Assembly: GCA_023453025.1 (NCBI GenBank) | Contig: JAEXUD010000037.1 | Location: 1-64,000, forward strand | Direction of reading: 5' to 3' | Length of the DNA: 64,000 bases | From: Bacillota bacterium | GTDB taxonomy: Bacteria; Bacillota; Clostridia; Tissierellales; Sedimentibacteraceae | Part shown: positions 52,561 to 61,267 of the stretch, piece by piece | Numbering within the stretch: the stretch's first letter is position 1 | Layout of the letters: each line of letters starts with the position of its first letter | The notes under the pieces: model-generated | Database searches by the model: none | Told to the model about the DNA's origin: nothing | The model's input: only the letters and a program-made list of their open reading frames with translations | Program-made: the position numbers and the translations under genes

Positions 52561-54252
52561 ATGAAAAAAAGTATTAAAATTTTATCTTTGATTTTAATTA
52601 TGGCAATGATTTTTACGGCTTGTACAGGCGGCAATAATCAGCAGCAATCAAATGCCGATAATAATCAGACAAACAACCAGACGAATAATCAAACAAACAG
52701 CACTCAGCCTGCTGAAAAAATTATCAGAATGAGCGTTTCAGGCACACCTAAGGTTGACCCTGCCACAGCAACTGATGGCGGCAGTTCAATTGCCATGGTT
52801 AATCTTTATGAATCACTGGTTTATCCTAATCCGGATGGAACAGTTGCTCCTTCTATAGCAGAAAGCTGGGACATTTCCGACGATAATCTTACTTATACTT
52901 TCAAGCTGAAGCAAGGCGTCAAATTTCATGACGGCAATGAATTAAAAGCAAGCGATGTTGTATTTTCCATTAACAGGCTGCTTACAATAGGAGAAGGAAA
53001 TGCCTATATATTTCAGGACTATATTGCAAGCGCCGAAGCAGCTGATGACTATACTGTAAAAATTACACTGAGCAAGCCCTTTGGCCCGTTTTTAACCACA
53101 CTGCCCAGAATATACATTGTAAGTGAAAAAACTGTGATGGCAAATATTGAAAAGGATGGTCCTTATGGTGAGTTCGGAGATTATGGCAAAAATTATCTGT
53201 TGACTCATGATGCAGGAAGCGGTGCGTACACTGTTAAAGAACTTCAGCAGCAAGGATACATGCTGGCTGCAAGATTCGAGGATTACTGGGGCGGATGGGA
53301 TAACGCAGATGCTCCTGATACAATCAAGCTGATTGACAATACAGAAGCTTCTACAGTTCGTACATTAATGGGAAACAAAGAATTAGAAATCGCAGACGAG
53401 TGGCAGTCAACAGAAAATATCACTGCTATGCTTAAGCTTCCTGACGTATCACTTTGCACATATTCTTCAGGAGCTACACAAAACTTCATGTACAATACAA
53501 AAAAAGCACCTACTGATGATGTGAATTTCAGAAGAGCATTAAATTCCTTATTTGATTATCAGATGATTTCTGAAAAGATACTTATTGATTCACCGCAGTC
53601 AATAGGTCCGGTGGCTGCATCAACACCCGGAGCAAACCCAGACCTTGAGCAGTTCAGCTACGACATTGAAAAAGCGAAAGAATATTTATCACAATCAAAA
53701 TACAAGGATCAGTTAGATGAATATCCTGTTGAAATGACTATTATTGCCGACGTGGCCGACCATGAAAAAATTGCATTGGCATTCCAGGCCGCTGCTCAGC
53801 AAGTAGGAATTACAGTAAACATAGCAAAATCACCGTGGCTGTCAGTACAGGAACAGGTTGCAAGTGTTGAAACAACACCTAATATGATAAATATATCAGT
53901 TCCGCCTAATTACTTTGAAGCCGGCGCCATGCTGAAATCCCGCTACAGTTCAAGCTCTAACGGAACCTGGGAACAGGCCGAATGGCTGCAGGATCCTGAA
54001 ATTGACAATATGATTGATGATGCTTTGGCTACTACAGATAAAGATGAAAGATTTGAAAAATATTATGAAATTCAGGAAAAACTTGTAGAGATGGCCCCTA
54101 CAGCCTGGTTAGTCGATAATGTCAACAGGCATGTATATCAAAACTACATTTCCTGGCCTATAGCAGAACAATCAAAGGACGGCAGTGTAATATCCCTGCC
54201 GGCAGGATATCCGTTCGACTTTAAAGATTTTAAAGTAAATGTAACTAAATAA
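52561..54252 (+). CDS. ABC transporter substrate-binding lipoprotein (SBP_bac_5 family)
   Basis: A 563-residue extracellular lipoprotein of the peptide/nickel/opine-binding family. The signal peptide ends at the lipobox FTAC with the lipidated Cys21. A Gln/Asn-rich linker follows, then the SBP_bac_5 domain (NLYESLVYPNPDGTVAPSIAESWDISDDNLTYTFKLKQGVKFHDG). It delivers substrate to the permeases encoded next. Family members bind oligopeptides, nickel complexes, glutathione or other amides; context with hyuAB suggests a cyclic amide or N-carbamyl compound here (inference). Start ATG 52561 follows GGAGGGTGAC. A strong hairpin separates it from the permease genes. Confidence 0.93.
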   Translation: MKKSIKILSLILIMAMIFTACTGGNNQQQSNADNNQTNNQTNNQTNSTQPAEKIIRMSVSGTPKVDPATATDGGSSIAMVNLYESLVYPNPDGTVAPSIAESWDISDDNLTYTFKLKQGVKFHDGNELKASDVVFSINRLLTIGEGNAYIFQDYIASAEAADDYTVKITLSKPFGPFLTTLPRIYIVSEKTVMANIEKDGPYGEFGDYGKNYLLTHDAGSGAYTVKELQQQGYMLAARFEDYWGGWDNADAPDTIKLIDNTEASTVRTLMGNKELEIADEWQSTENITAMLKLPDVSLCTYSSGATQNFMYNTKKAPTDDVNFRRALNSLFDYQMISEKILIDSPQSIGPVAASTPGANPDLEQFSYDIEKAKEYLSQSKYKDQLDEYPVEMTIIADVADHEKIALAFQAAAQQVGITVNIAKSPWLSVQEQVASVETTPNMINISVPPNYFEAGAMLKSRYSSSSNGTWEQAEWLQDPEIDNMIDDALATTDKDERFEKYYEIQEKLVEMAPTAWLVDNVNRHVYQNYISWPIAEQSKDGSVISLPAGYPFDFKDFKVNVTK

Positions 54253-54263
54253 AGCAATAACTG

Positions 54264-54315
54264 AAACCCTTTACTAACTTATCAGGGTAATGCACATGCT
54301 TAGTAAAGGGTTTTT
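54264..54315 (+). terminator. Intra-operon terminator after the binding-protein gene
   Basis: A perfect 14-bp stem (AAACCCTTTACTAA with TTAGTAAAGGGTTT), 22-nt loop, and TTTTT at the end, 12 nt after the stop codon. As in other ABC operons, partial termination would give more binding protein than permease. Confidence 0.82.
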
Positions 54316-54364
54316 GCATTATAAAAATACAGTAAAACAAATCACAGCAAGAAGGAGGATGTGA

Positions 54365-55375
54365 ATGTTACGATTTTTGGCAAGAAGACTTTTACAAGGA
54401 ATATTTGTAATATTCGGGTTATCAATTTTTATATTTGTAATTTCCAGAGTTATACCCGGCGACCCTGCGCGTTTATCGTTAGGACCGCGTGCAACGGAAG
54501 CGGCAGTTGAAGAGCTGAGAAATGAAATGCATTTGAACGAATCACTGCCCCAGCAGTATAAATACTGGCTGACCGGAGCATTACAAGGTGATTTCGGCAA
54601 ATCAGTCAATACAAAGAGAGCGGTAGTTGATGATGTCAAAGAATTTTTACCTGCTACAATTGAACTTATTTTGGTTTCAGGCATAATACTTGTAATTTTT
54701 TCAGTAATATTAGGCGTATTAGCTGCCAGGTACAAGGATAAATGGATAGATACGGTGATCAGATTTTCTGCGTATATAGGAATAGCCGTACCCTCGTTTG
54801 TAATGGCTATTATACTGCTGCTCTTATTTGGACTGGTTTGGCAGGTAGTACCGGTGCTGGACAGACTTAGTCCATACATTATACCTCCTCCGAAAGTAAC
54901 CGGATTAATACTGCTGGACAGCTTGTTAATAGGTGATTTTATTGCATTTTGGGATGCCTTTCAACATATTATATTGCCGGCAGTTGCTCTTGCTCTGGGA
55001 GGCTTGCTGCAGGAAGCGAGGCTGCTTCGCTCCTCGATGTCCGACAATATGAAAAAAGAATATATAGCCGTTGAAAAAGGTTATGGCATACCGAAGAATG
55101 TAATTATGAGAAAATATCTTTTTAAACCATCTTTTATCCCTGTTGTCTCGGTTATGGGACTGGATTTGGCTGCGCTGATGGGGAATGCTTTCCTTGTCGA
55201 AAAGATATTTAACTGGCCTGGTCTGTCAAGATATGGAATAAATGCAATGATGACAAAAGATTTAAACGCTATTTCCGCTGTTATCATAATTATCGGGTTG
55301 ATATATTTGGTAGTAAATATAGTTGTTGACATAGTAATAGCGGCGTTAGATCCCAGAATCAGGCTGGGGGATTAG
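54365..55375 (+). CDS. ABC transporter permease (DppB/OppB type)
   Basis: A 336-residue inner permease with six membrane helices. The N-terminus MLRFLARRLLQGIFVIFGLSIFIFVISRVIPGDPAR is the DppB signature. The conserved EAA loop that docks the ATPases is seen as EYIAVEKGYGIPKNVIMRKY near residues 230-250. Start ATG 54365 follows AAGGAGG. It is the first gene of the permease/ATPase block; the partner permease starts 9 nt after the stop. Confidence 0.93.
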   Translation: MLRFLARRLLQGIFVIFGLSIFIFVISRVIPGDPARLSLGPRATEAAVEELRNEMHLNESLPQQYKYWLTGALQGDFGKSVNTKRAVVDDVKEFLPATIELILVSGIILVIFSVILGVLAARYKDKWIDTVIRFSAYIGIAVPSFVMAIILLLLFGLVWQVVPVLDRLSPYIIPPPKVTGLILLDSLLIGDFIAFWDAFQHIILPAVALALGGLLQEARLLRSSMSDNMKKEYIAVEKGYGIPKNVIMRKYLFKPSFIPVVSVMGLDLAALMGNAFLVEKIFNWPGLSRYGINAMMTKDLNAISAVIIIIGLIYLVVNIVVDIVIAALDPRIRLGD

Positions 55376-55384
55376 GAGGTTAAT

Positions 55385-56278
55385 ATGGAAAATACAAAAA
55401 AAATCTATAATAGTACAATTTTAAAATCCTCTACAAAAGAAAATTTAAAATTGTATTGGTATAAATTTTCACGCAACAAGCTGTCTGTTTTGGGTATGAT
55501 ACTGGTTATAATTTCTGTTTTTCTGGCAGTCATGGCACCTTATGTCACACCTTATCCGGAACATGCCGGACCTTTTGTGGATTACAACAATGCCAGCCAG
55601 CCGCCCAGTTCATCATACTGGTTCGGAACAGATATTTTTGGAAGAGATATATTTACAAGAATTGTTTTTTCATTCAGGGGAGCGCTGTATATGTCAATAA
55701 TAGTGCTTGCCATTTCAGTTCCGATCGGTACACTGCTGGGACTTTTGGCAGGGTACTACGGCGGATGGTTTGAGACGATTATAATGAGACTGACGGACAT
55801 ATTCTTATCTGTGCCTGCGGTGATTTTGGCGCTTTCGATCGCCTCGGTTCTGGAACCTAATATGACAAGCTCGATGATTGCAGTCACAGTTATGTGGTGG
55901 CCGTGGTATACGCGTATGGTTGCCGGTATGGCCAAATCCTATTCAAAGGAATACTTCGTCAAAAATGCCGAATTAATAGGCGCATCTAAATTCCATATAC
56001 TTTTCCGAGAAATACTTCCTTATTGTATTTCGCCGATATTGACTAAGATGGCTTTGGATGTAGGCTGGGTAATTTTGATAGGAGCTACATTAAGCTATTG
56101 CGGTTTGGGAGAGCAGCCGCCGACTCCTGCATTCGGACAGATGATATCCGACGGTTCAAAATATATGCCGGATTTATGGTGGATGACTGTATACCCTGCC
56201 CTGGCTATTGCATTTATAATTCTTGGGTTTAATTTACTCGGAGACGGAATTTCGGACATGTTTAACAGAGGGAGGTAA
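55385..56278 (+). CDS. ABC transporter permease (DppC/OppC type)
   Basis: A 297-residue second permease with the N-terminal OppC segment and WFGTDIFGRDIFTRIVFSFRGALYMSI, the recognisable DppC motif, followed by the EAA-like loop YFVKNAELIGASKFHILFREILPY. Pairs with the upstream DppB-type subunit. Start ATG 55385 after AGGAGGT; the first ATPase gene begins 2 nt after the stop, so translation is coupled. Confidence 0.93.
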   Translation: MENTKKIYNSTILKSSTKENLKLYWYKFSRNKLSVLGMILVIISVFLAVMAPYVTPYPEHAGPFVDYNNASQPPSSSYWFGTDIFGRDIFTRIVFSFRGALYMSIIVLAISVPIGTLLGLLAGYYGGWFETIIMRLTDIFLSVPAVILALSIASVLEPNMTSSMIAVTVMWWPWYTRMVAGMAKSYSKEYFVKNAELIGASKFHILFREILPYCISPILTKMALDVGWVILIGATLSYCGLGEQPPTPAFGQMISDGSKYMPDLWWMTVYPALAIAFIILGFNLLGDGISDMFNRGR

Positions 56279-56280
56279 AA

Positions 56281-57258
56281 ATGGGCAAGAAAATATTAGA
56301 CATAAAAGACCTGGAAATTTGGTACAAGACCTACCAGGGATATGCAAAAGTAGTAAACGGAATCAGTCTGAGTGTTCGCAAGGGTGAAAAAATAGGATTA
56401 GTCGGCGAATCAGGATGCGGTAAGACTACAACAATGAAATCAATTTTGAGATCCCTTGATGAAAGCGCACATATACCTGCAGGAGAAATATTTTATAATG
56501 AAAAAAACATTTTAAAAATGAACGAATCCCAGCTTCAGCAAATCAGAAGAAAAGATATTGCAATGATCTCACAAGAACCGGCAGCTGCGCTTAACCCTGT
56601 CTTTACAATAGGGGAGCAGATGATGGATGTTATCAGGTATTCAGGCGAACAGAAAAAACAGGATAAAAAATCAATGAGAGAAAAAGCCTATAAAGCCATT
56701 GAAAGTGTTATGATATCTGACCCGGAGAGAATACTAAATTCATATCCGTATCAGCTTAGCGGAGGAATGAAGCAGCGTATATGCATAGCTATGGGGTTGG
56801 TTGTTCCCAGAAATTTGTTGATTGCCGATGAGCCCGGAACTGCGTTGGATGTTACTATCCAGGATCAGATTCACAGGCTTTTGAGAGCCCTGGTTGAAGA
56901 AAAACACATGTCTTTAATTATGATAACCCATTCACTGGGCGTTGCGCGGGAATTAGTTGATACCATTTATGTTATGTATGCGGGAGAAATTGCAGAAGTT
57001 GCTTCAACAAGCGAGCTTTTCAATAAACCTATGCATCCGTATACAATAGGACTTATGAATTGTGTTCCGCGATTATCCGGAGGCGGTATTGCAGAGGGTA
57101 TATACGGGTATGTTCCGAGCTATATAAATCCGGCTCCGGGGTGCAGATTTTCTACACGCTGTCCCCATGCAACCGAAATATGCGGCCAAAAAAAGCCCCC
57201 GATGACAGATATCAATGAAAATCATAAGGTCGCATGTTTCAACCTCGGCGAAATATAA
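56281..57258 (+). CDS. ABC transporter ATP-binding protein (DppD/OppD type)
   Basis: A 325-residue ATPase. Walker A GESGCGKT near 41-48, Q-loop ISQEP, signature LSGGMKQR, Walker B LLIADEPGTALD, and the switch His in ITHSLG are present. The C-terminal oligopeptide-transporter extension with a four-cysteine pattern (CRFSTRCPHATEIC ... C) may hold an iron-sulfur cluster, as known for DppD. One of two motor subunits; the other follows 22 nt later. Confidence 0.94.
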   Translation: MGKKILDIKDLEIWYKTYQGYAKVVNGISLSVRKGEKIGLVGESGCGKTTTMKSILRSLDESAHIPAGEIFYNEKNILKMNESQLQQIRRKDIAMISQEPAAALNPVFTIGEQMMDVIRYSGEQKKQDKKSMREKAYKAIESVMISDPERILNSYPYQLSGGMKQRICIAMGLVVPRNLLIADEPGTALDVTIQDQIHRLLRALVEEKHMSLIMITHSLGVARELVDTIYVMYAGEIAEVASTSELFNKPMHPYTIGLMNCVPRLSGGGIAEGIYGYVPSYINPAPGCRFSTRCPHATEICGQKKPPMTDINENHKVACFNLGEI

Positions 57259-57280
57259 TCACCAGAAAGGAGTAATCCAT

Positions 57281-58243
57281 ATGAATGACAAAAAAATATT
57301 AGAAGTAAGGAATTTGAAAACTTATTTTCCCATTGATAAATCAAAAAAAACATTTGTACGTGCGGTTGACGATGTCAGCTTTACTATAAACGAAGGAGAG
57401 CTTGTAGCACTGGTGGGTGAATCCGGTTCGGGCAAAAGTACCATAGCATATACCATAATGGGTATGAATGAAACATCAGGAGGAGACATAATATTTGACG
57501 GAGAGAGTATAATCAATAAGAAAAGGGACTTTAATTTTAAAAAGAAAGCTCAGATAGTATTTCAAGACCCGGGTTCTTCATTGAATGTTCATCAGGATGT
57601 AAAGCAGGTTCTGAGCCTGCCTCTGAAAGTTCATAAAGTGGTTGAAAAGAATAAGATAGAAGATAAAATATCCGAAATACTGAACATGGTAGGGCTATCC
57701 GCCGATTTTATGTACAAGTCGCCTACTTCTATAGGAGGAGGAGAAAAGCAGCTTGTTTCTATAGCCAGGGCATTATGCAGCAATCCTAAATTCATCATAC
57801 TTGACGAACCGACTTCATCGTTGGATGTTTCAATTCAGGCCAAAATCATAAATATGCTTTTGAAGCTTCACAAAGAGCAAAAGCTAACTTACCTGTTTAT
57901 TACTCATGATCTAAGCCTCGTAAGGAATATTTCAACAAAAGTAATAATAATGTATTTGGGAAAGATATGTGAAATAGCGAATACAGAGGATTTCTACAAA
58001 AAACCTATGCACCCTTACACTCAAATGCTCCTTTCTTCGATTCCTGTTATTTCCGAAGAAGAAGAAAAGTTAAAACCCGAAAAAGTTTTTTCAACTGGAG
58101 AAATACCTTCGCCTGTAAATATTCCAAAAGGCTGCAGCTTTAACACACGTTGCAGCAAAGCCATGGACATATGCTTTGCGGAAGATCCCTTGATGCATCA
58201 AATCAATGATTTTCACCATGTAAGATGCCACTTGTGCAAATAA
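57281..58243 (+). CDS. ABC transporter ATP-binding protein (DppF/OppF type)
   Basis: A 320-residue second ATPase with Walker A GESGSGKS, Walker B FIILDEPTSSLD and switch His in ITHDLS. The signature helix reads TSIGGGEKQ instead of the common LSGGQ-type sequence, a deviation that may matter for ATPase symmetry. A Cys-containing C-terminal extension is present. The start is ATG 57281, 8 nt after AAAGGAG; the frame is open back to 57215 inside the previous gene but without a site. Last gene of the cluster; a terminator hairpin follows at 58365. Confidence 0.92.
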   Translation: MNDKKILEVRNLKTYFPIDKSKKTFVRAVDDVSFTINEGELVALVGESGSGKSTIAYTIMGMNETSGGDIIFDGESIINKKRDFNFKKKAQIVFQDPGSSLNVHQDVKQVLSLPLKVHKVVEKNKIEDKISEILNMVGLSADFMYKSPTSIGGGEKQLVSIARALCSNPKFIILDEPTSSLDVSIQAKIINMLLKLHKEQKLTYLFITHDLSLVRNISTKVIIMYLGKICEIANTEDFYKKPMHPYTQMLLSSIPVISEEEEKLKPEKVFSTGEIPSPVNIPKGCSFNTRCSKAMDICFAEDPLMHQINDFHHVRCHLCK

Positions 58244-58284
58244 ATAATTGATTTTCAAAATGGTACTGATATCTATTAAAAAAT

Positions 58285-58369
58285 GTGCTGTTGTATTAAG
58301 CGTACCGATTCAATCCTGAGCTGACCACATCAAAATGACAGACCGATAATTGCGCTAATGCAACAGCAC
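58285..58369. repeat. 85-bp element with long inverted-repeat ends
   Basis: GTGCTGTTGTATTAAGCG at the left end pairs with CGCTAATGCAACAGCAC at the right, 16 of about 17 positions. The ends resemble IS6-family terminal repeats (which contain CTGTTGCAAA), so it may be a minimal non-autonomous insertion or a structured RNA. It has no coding capacity. Confidence 0.5.
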
Positions 58370-58386
58370 TTAAATTAGTGCTTTTT
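58365..58386 (+). terminator. Intrinsic terminator after the ABC operon
   Basis: AGCACT and AGTGCT flank TAAATT and are followed by TTTT. Its left arm shares bases with the right end of the 85-bp inverted repeat, so the two structures exclude each other. Confidence 0.6.
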
Positions 58387-58404
58387 AATTTTGGTTTATT
58401 ATAA

Positions 58405-58550
58405 TTATACGAAAATAGTATAAAATTCGCAAATCTGCATTATAGTTAACAATCCTGCATTTTCAATGGAAAATTACATTAGATGTTTTGAAAATTTTTT
58501 ATGATGGTTCCACACGTGCGAAAAGTGACCATTCACGTAACTTTACTCAT
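58405..58550 (+). repeat. Intergenic element, copy 2 (first copy at 30995)
   Basis: Core at 58504-58526 matches 31094-31116 at 22 of 23 bases, and TTATAC precedes it by the same 99 nt. Within the core, ACGTG at 58513 can pair with CACGT at about 58533 to form a hairpin; this pairing is not kept in copy 1. The gap from 58551 to 58737 contains nothing else I recognise. Confidence 0.6.
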
Positions 58551-58737
58551 TTATCATTTGGATAAATATTCATATCCTAACCTATGCTCACGGTGTTCCC
58601 TTATATTATATGCTTGTCTTTACGCTGTGACACAAATAAAATACTCCTTTCATAAACTGCCATTTCCTTGAAAAATATATGCCTTGAGAGAAGTTCTTCA
58701 TAATTGTTAAAAATTATCCTGATTTACATATAAATTG

Positions 58738-58784
58738 TTGACATATATTACGTTTAGTGATATATTTATTACAGTAAACGTAAT
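58738..58784 (+). promoter_or_regulatory. PadR promoter with large palindromic operator
   Basis: TTGACA 58738-58743, 17 nt, TATATT 58761-58766. A perfect inverted repeat (ATTACGTTTA at 58747-58756 and TAAACGTAAT at 58775-58784) brackets the -10 box, ideal for autorepression by the PadR protein encoded next. Confidence 0.75.
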
Positions 58785-58794
58785 AGGAAGAAAG

Positions 58795-59139
58795 GTGATA
58801 TTTATCAGAGATAATATAAAAGGCGGTGCACTGACTGAAACAACATTTTTGATTCTTTTAGCCGTATACCATCCGAACCATGGCTATGGCATCATGCAGT
58901 TTATAGAGAAAGAAACAAAAGGCAGAGTGCTTTTAGGCGCCGGCACCTTATACGGAGCAATCAATACGTTGCTTAACAAAAAGTGGATTGCTCTCATTGA
59001 AGATATAAATGAAAGGAATAAAAAAGAGTATCTCATTACAGAGCTTGGTAAGCAAATAGTTGAAAGGGAACTGGAGAGAATGAAGGAACTATTGAATTTG
59101 GCTTTGGATATTTCAGGAGGTGAAAATAATAATGGTTAA
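58795..59139 (+). CDS. PadR-family transcriptional regulator
   Basis: A small winged-helix repressor of about 114 residues: GGALTETTFLILLAVYHPNHGYGIMQFIEKETKGRV then LGAGTLYGAINTLLNKKWI, the PadR hallmark, and a C-terminal dimerisation helix. No ATG begins the frame at the expected place. Options are GTG 58795, or a rare ATC at 58804 that lies 4 nt after the strong site AAAGGTGAT and matches where relatives start (M-x-DNIKGG). GTG is used by default. It is followed by a DUF2812 gene, a common pairing in which the membrane partner is co-regulated. Confidence 0.85.
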   Translation: MIFIRDNIKGGALTETTFLILLAVYHPNHGYGIMQFIEKETKGRVLLGAGTLYGAINTLLNKKWIALIEDINERNKKEYLITELGKQIVERELERMKELLNLALDISGGENNNG

Positions 59140-59740
59140 GACAGTATTTCGATATTTCTTTGATTTTATGGAGGGGCAGGAAAGGTGGCTTAACCGAATG
59201 GCAGAAAAGGGCTATAGGTTAAAATCCTGCGGTCGAGCGTTGTATACCTTTGAAAAGAGCCGGCCAAACGAGTACGAATATGCCGTGGAATTCGTTGCAG
59301 ATAAATCCTTCAAGAACAGCAAGGATTACAAAAGTTTCCTTGAAAATATGGGATATCGTACATTTTATAAGAATATTAATTTGAATTTTTCTGTCGGAAA
59401 AGTGAAATGGCGTCCCTGGGCAAAAGGAATGGGTCAGATAGCCACATCGCCCGGAGGGTTTAATAAGGAGCTTTTGATTATTGAAAAACCGAAAAACGGA
59501 GAACCTTTTGAACTTCATACTGATTTAAAAGATTTGATGTCAGGGTATCAAACTCTGCTAAAGGCATATATTTGGAGTGCAGCTCAGGCTCTTGTTTTGG
59601 CAGTTATGTTTTTACTGCTTGATTTCTGTACATGGCTTGCTGTATTTCCGGCCGCTTTAGTATTTCTGTGGTCTGTTCCTATAATAAGGTATTCAAGGGC
59701 TATTGGTAAGCTTAAACATCAGGGAAGAATATACGAATAA
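59132..59740 (+). CDS. DUF2812 membrane protein
   Basis: A 202-residue protein. Residues 1-120 are the soluble DUF2812 part (FRYFFDFMEGQERWLNRMAEKGYRLKSCGRALYTFEK); two membrane helices follow near 140-185. DUF2812 proteins are regularly encoded next to PadR repressors in Firmicutes and are thought to be envelope-stress or export-related, but the function is unknown. ATG 59132 follows AGGAGGTGA and overlaps the end of padR by 8 nt, so both share the palindrome-controlled promoter. Confidence 0.82.
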   Translation: MVKTVFRYFFDFMEGQERWLNRMAEKGYRLKSCGRALYTFEKSRPNEYEYAVEFVADKSFKNSKDYKSFLENMGYRTFYKNINLNFSVGKVKWRPWAKGMGQIATSPGGFNKELLIIEKPKNGEPFELHTDLKDLMSGYQTLLKAYIWSAAQALVLAVMFLLLDFCTWLAVFPAALVFLWSVPIIRYSRAIGKLKHQGRIYE

Positions 59741-59885
59741 GTAATTTTAAATTTATATGCTGCTCCGAAATTGAAATAATTTTATGGAATAAATAAAATG
59801 TATACTAAAATATAACATGATATAATATTAATTAATATGATATAATAAAGTGTAGGCTTAAAGTGAAATCTATTGAGAGGTAAAT

Positions 59886-60584
59886 ATGGCGGACAGCAAT
59901 AAAAGAAAGAAAAGAAATTGGAAAAACATCACAGGACATTTTTTGTTTGTCATTTTATTAGTATCTATTGTATATACGATAATAAGAATAATAATGGCAC
60001 CTTCCGAGGTCACAAGTTCAGAGCCTTATATAAAAATCAAAAGTGATTATGTCCTTATGCTTATACAGTGTATTTTAGGTCTGATTGTAATGATGATTCC
60101 GTCTGTAATTGAGCGCAGGCTTTCCATAGACATACCGAATAATATGGAAGTGGCATATTTCGTATTCCTGTTTTGTGCAATATACCTGGGAGAGGTTCGG
60201 GATTTCTATTATTTGATACCACACTGGGATACAATTTTGCATGCGTTCAGCGGTGCAATGCTTGGTGCACTTGGTTTTTGGCTTGTAAGCTTCTTGAATG
60301 ATTCCAGCTATATAAACATGCACCTGAGCCCGTTTTTCATTGCAATGTTTGCTTTCTGCTTTGCCCTTGCGGCAGGAGCTATATGGGAGATTTATGAATA
60401 TACTTGCGACGGGTTATTATCTCTTAATATGCAAAAGCATACGCTGAAAAGCGGAGTACCCCTGGTGGGAAGAGCAGCTCTCGCGGATACAATGAAGGAT
60501 ATAATTGTGGATGCTCTGAGCGCGCTTGCAGTCTCGGTTGTAGGATACTATCAGCTTGAAGAAAAAGATGTGAACAATACTTGA
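59886..60584 (+). CDS. Polytopic membrane protein, YjdF/DUF2238-like
   Basis: A 232-residue protein with a basic N-terminus (SNKRKKRNWK) and about six helices. Conserved-looking polar residues inside the membrane (WDTILHAFSGAMLGALGF, AAGAIWEIYEYTCDGL, DTMKDIIVDALSAL) resemble the YjdF/DUF2238 family, in which the His, Glu and Asp positions are conserved. No enzymatic role is established. An AT-rich upstream stretch with a repeated ATGATATAAT motif (59817 and 59840) may hold its promoter. Monocistronic. Confidence 0.65.
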   Translation: MADSNKRKKRNWKNITGHFLFVILLVSIVYTIIRIIMAPSEVTSSEPYIKIKSDYVLMLIQCILGLIVMMIPSVIERRLSIDIPNNMEVAYFVFLFCAIYLGEVRDFYYLIPHWDTILHAFSGAMLGALGFWLVSFLNDSSYINMHLSPFFIAMFAFCFALAAGAIWEIYEYTCDGLLSLNMQKHTLKSGVPLVGRAALADTMKDIIVDALSALAVSVVGYYQLEEKDVNNT

Positions 60585-60660
60585 TGGACTAAACTTAAAA
60601 AATGTGTATAATAATGATTATAAATTCTGTATGTATTATATAAAATAAGGACTGATAATT

Positions 60661-61134
60661 ATGGATTCAAAAAACATTACTATATCGGAGGAAAGCCCAT
60701 TTTCTGCCGATGCTGTCTCATTAATGGATGAGCTTTCCAAATGTCTTCATGATATTACAGGTAATAGTGGAAGAAGCTCATTTGACGCTAATGATGTCTG
60801 CAATGATAAAGCCATATTTGTAATTGCCAGAAATCAAAGCGGCAAGGCAATCGGCTGCGGCTCTTTCCGACCTGTGAATGAAGTAACAGCTGAAGTCAAA
60901 AGAATGTATGCAAAAGAAAAAGGTATGGGAATAGGCAATAAGATTCTTTCTTATCTTGAGCATCAGGCACATAATATGGGCTATAAAACACTCTGCCTTG
61001 AAACGCGTATTGTTAATGCTGGAGCGGTTTCGTTTTATGAACAAAATGGATACGAAAAAATACCAAACTACGGTAAATATGCAGAGAGAACAGATTCCGT
61101 CTGCTTTGAGAAGGATTTATCGCTTTCACATTAA
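60661..61134 (+). CDS. GNAT-family N-acetyltransferase
   Basis: A 157-residue acetyltransferase with the GNAT fold: GKAIGCGSFRPV (strand 2-4 region), AEVKRMYAKEKGMGIGNKILSYLEHQA carrying the pyrophosphate-binding pattern (GMGIG in place of RGxGxG/A), then TLCLETRIVNAGAVSFYEQNGYEKI. Acetyl-CoA is the donor; the acceptor is unknown. ATG 60661 follows AAGGACTG. A strong hairpin lies 80 nt after the stop. Confidence 0.87.
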   Translation: MDSKNITISEESPFSADAVSLMDELSKCLHDITGNSGRSSFDANDVCNDKAIFVIARNQSGKAIGCGSFRPVNEVTAEVKRMYAKEKGMGIGNKILSYLEHQAHNMGYKTLCLETRIVNAGAVSFYEQNGYEKIPNYGKYAERTDSVCFEKDLSLSH

Positions 61135-61210
61135 TGAAATTAATGTGAAAATAATGGAATTTTAGCGGATTAAAGGAAAGATATCAGCAGATATAATTTA
61201 AAAAATATTG

Positions 61211-61267
61211 AAATAAGAATATGCTGCAGTTCATAATTTTATTTATGAGCTGCAGCATATTCTTTAT
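61211..61267 (+). terminator. Long hairpin terminator after the GNAT gene
   Basis: AAGAATATGCTGCAG and CTGCAGCATATTCTT form a 15-bp perfect stem, extended inward by TCATAA/TTATGA, followed by TTATTTT. Beyond it, to 61438, there is only a weak promoter candidate (TTGCAA 61298, 17 nt, TATTTT 61321) and a CTGTG/CACAG repeat at about 61396-61411 before the ABC genes. Confidence 0.75.

Noticed and set aside
58285..58390. A known riboswitch class (T-box, SAM, preQ1) after the ABC operon
   Set aside because: None of the conserved motifs of these classes is visible and no suitable gene follows; an insertion-like element is the simpler reading.
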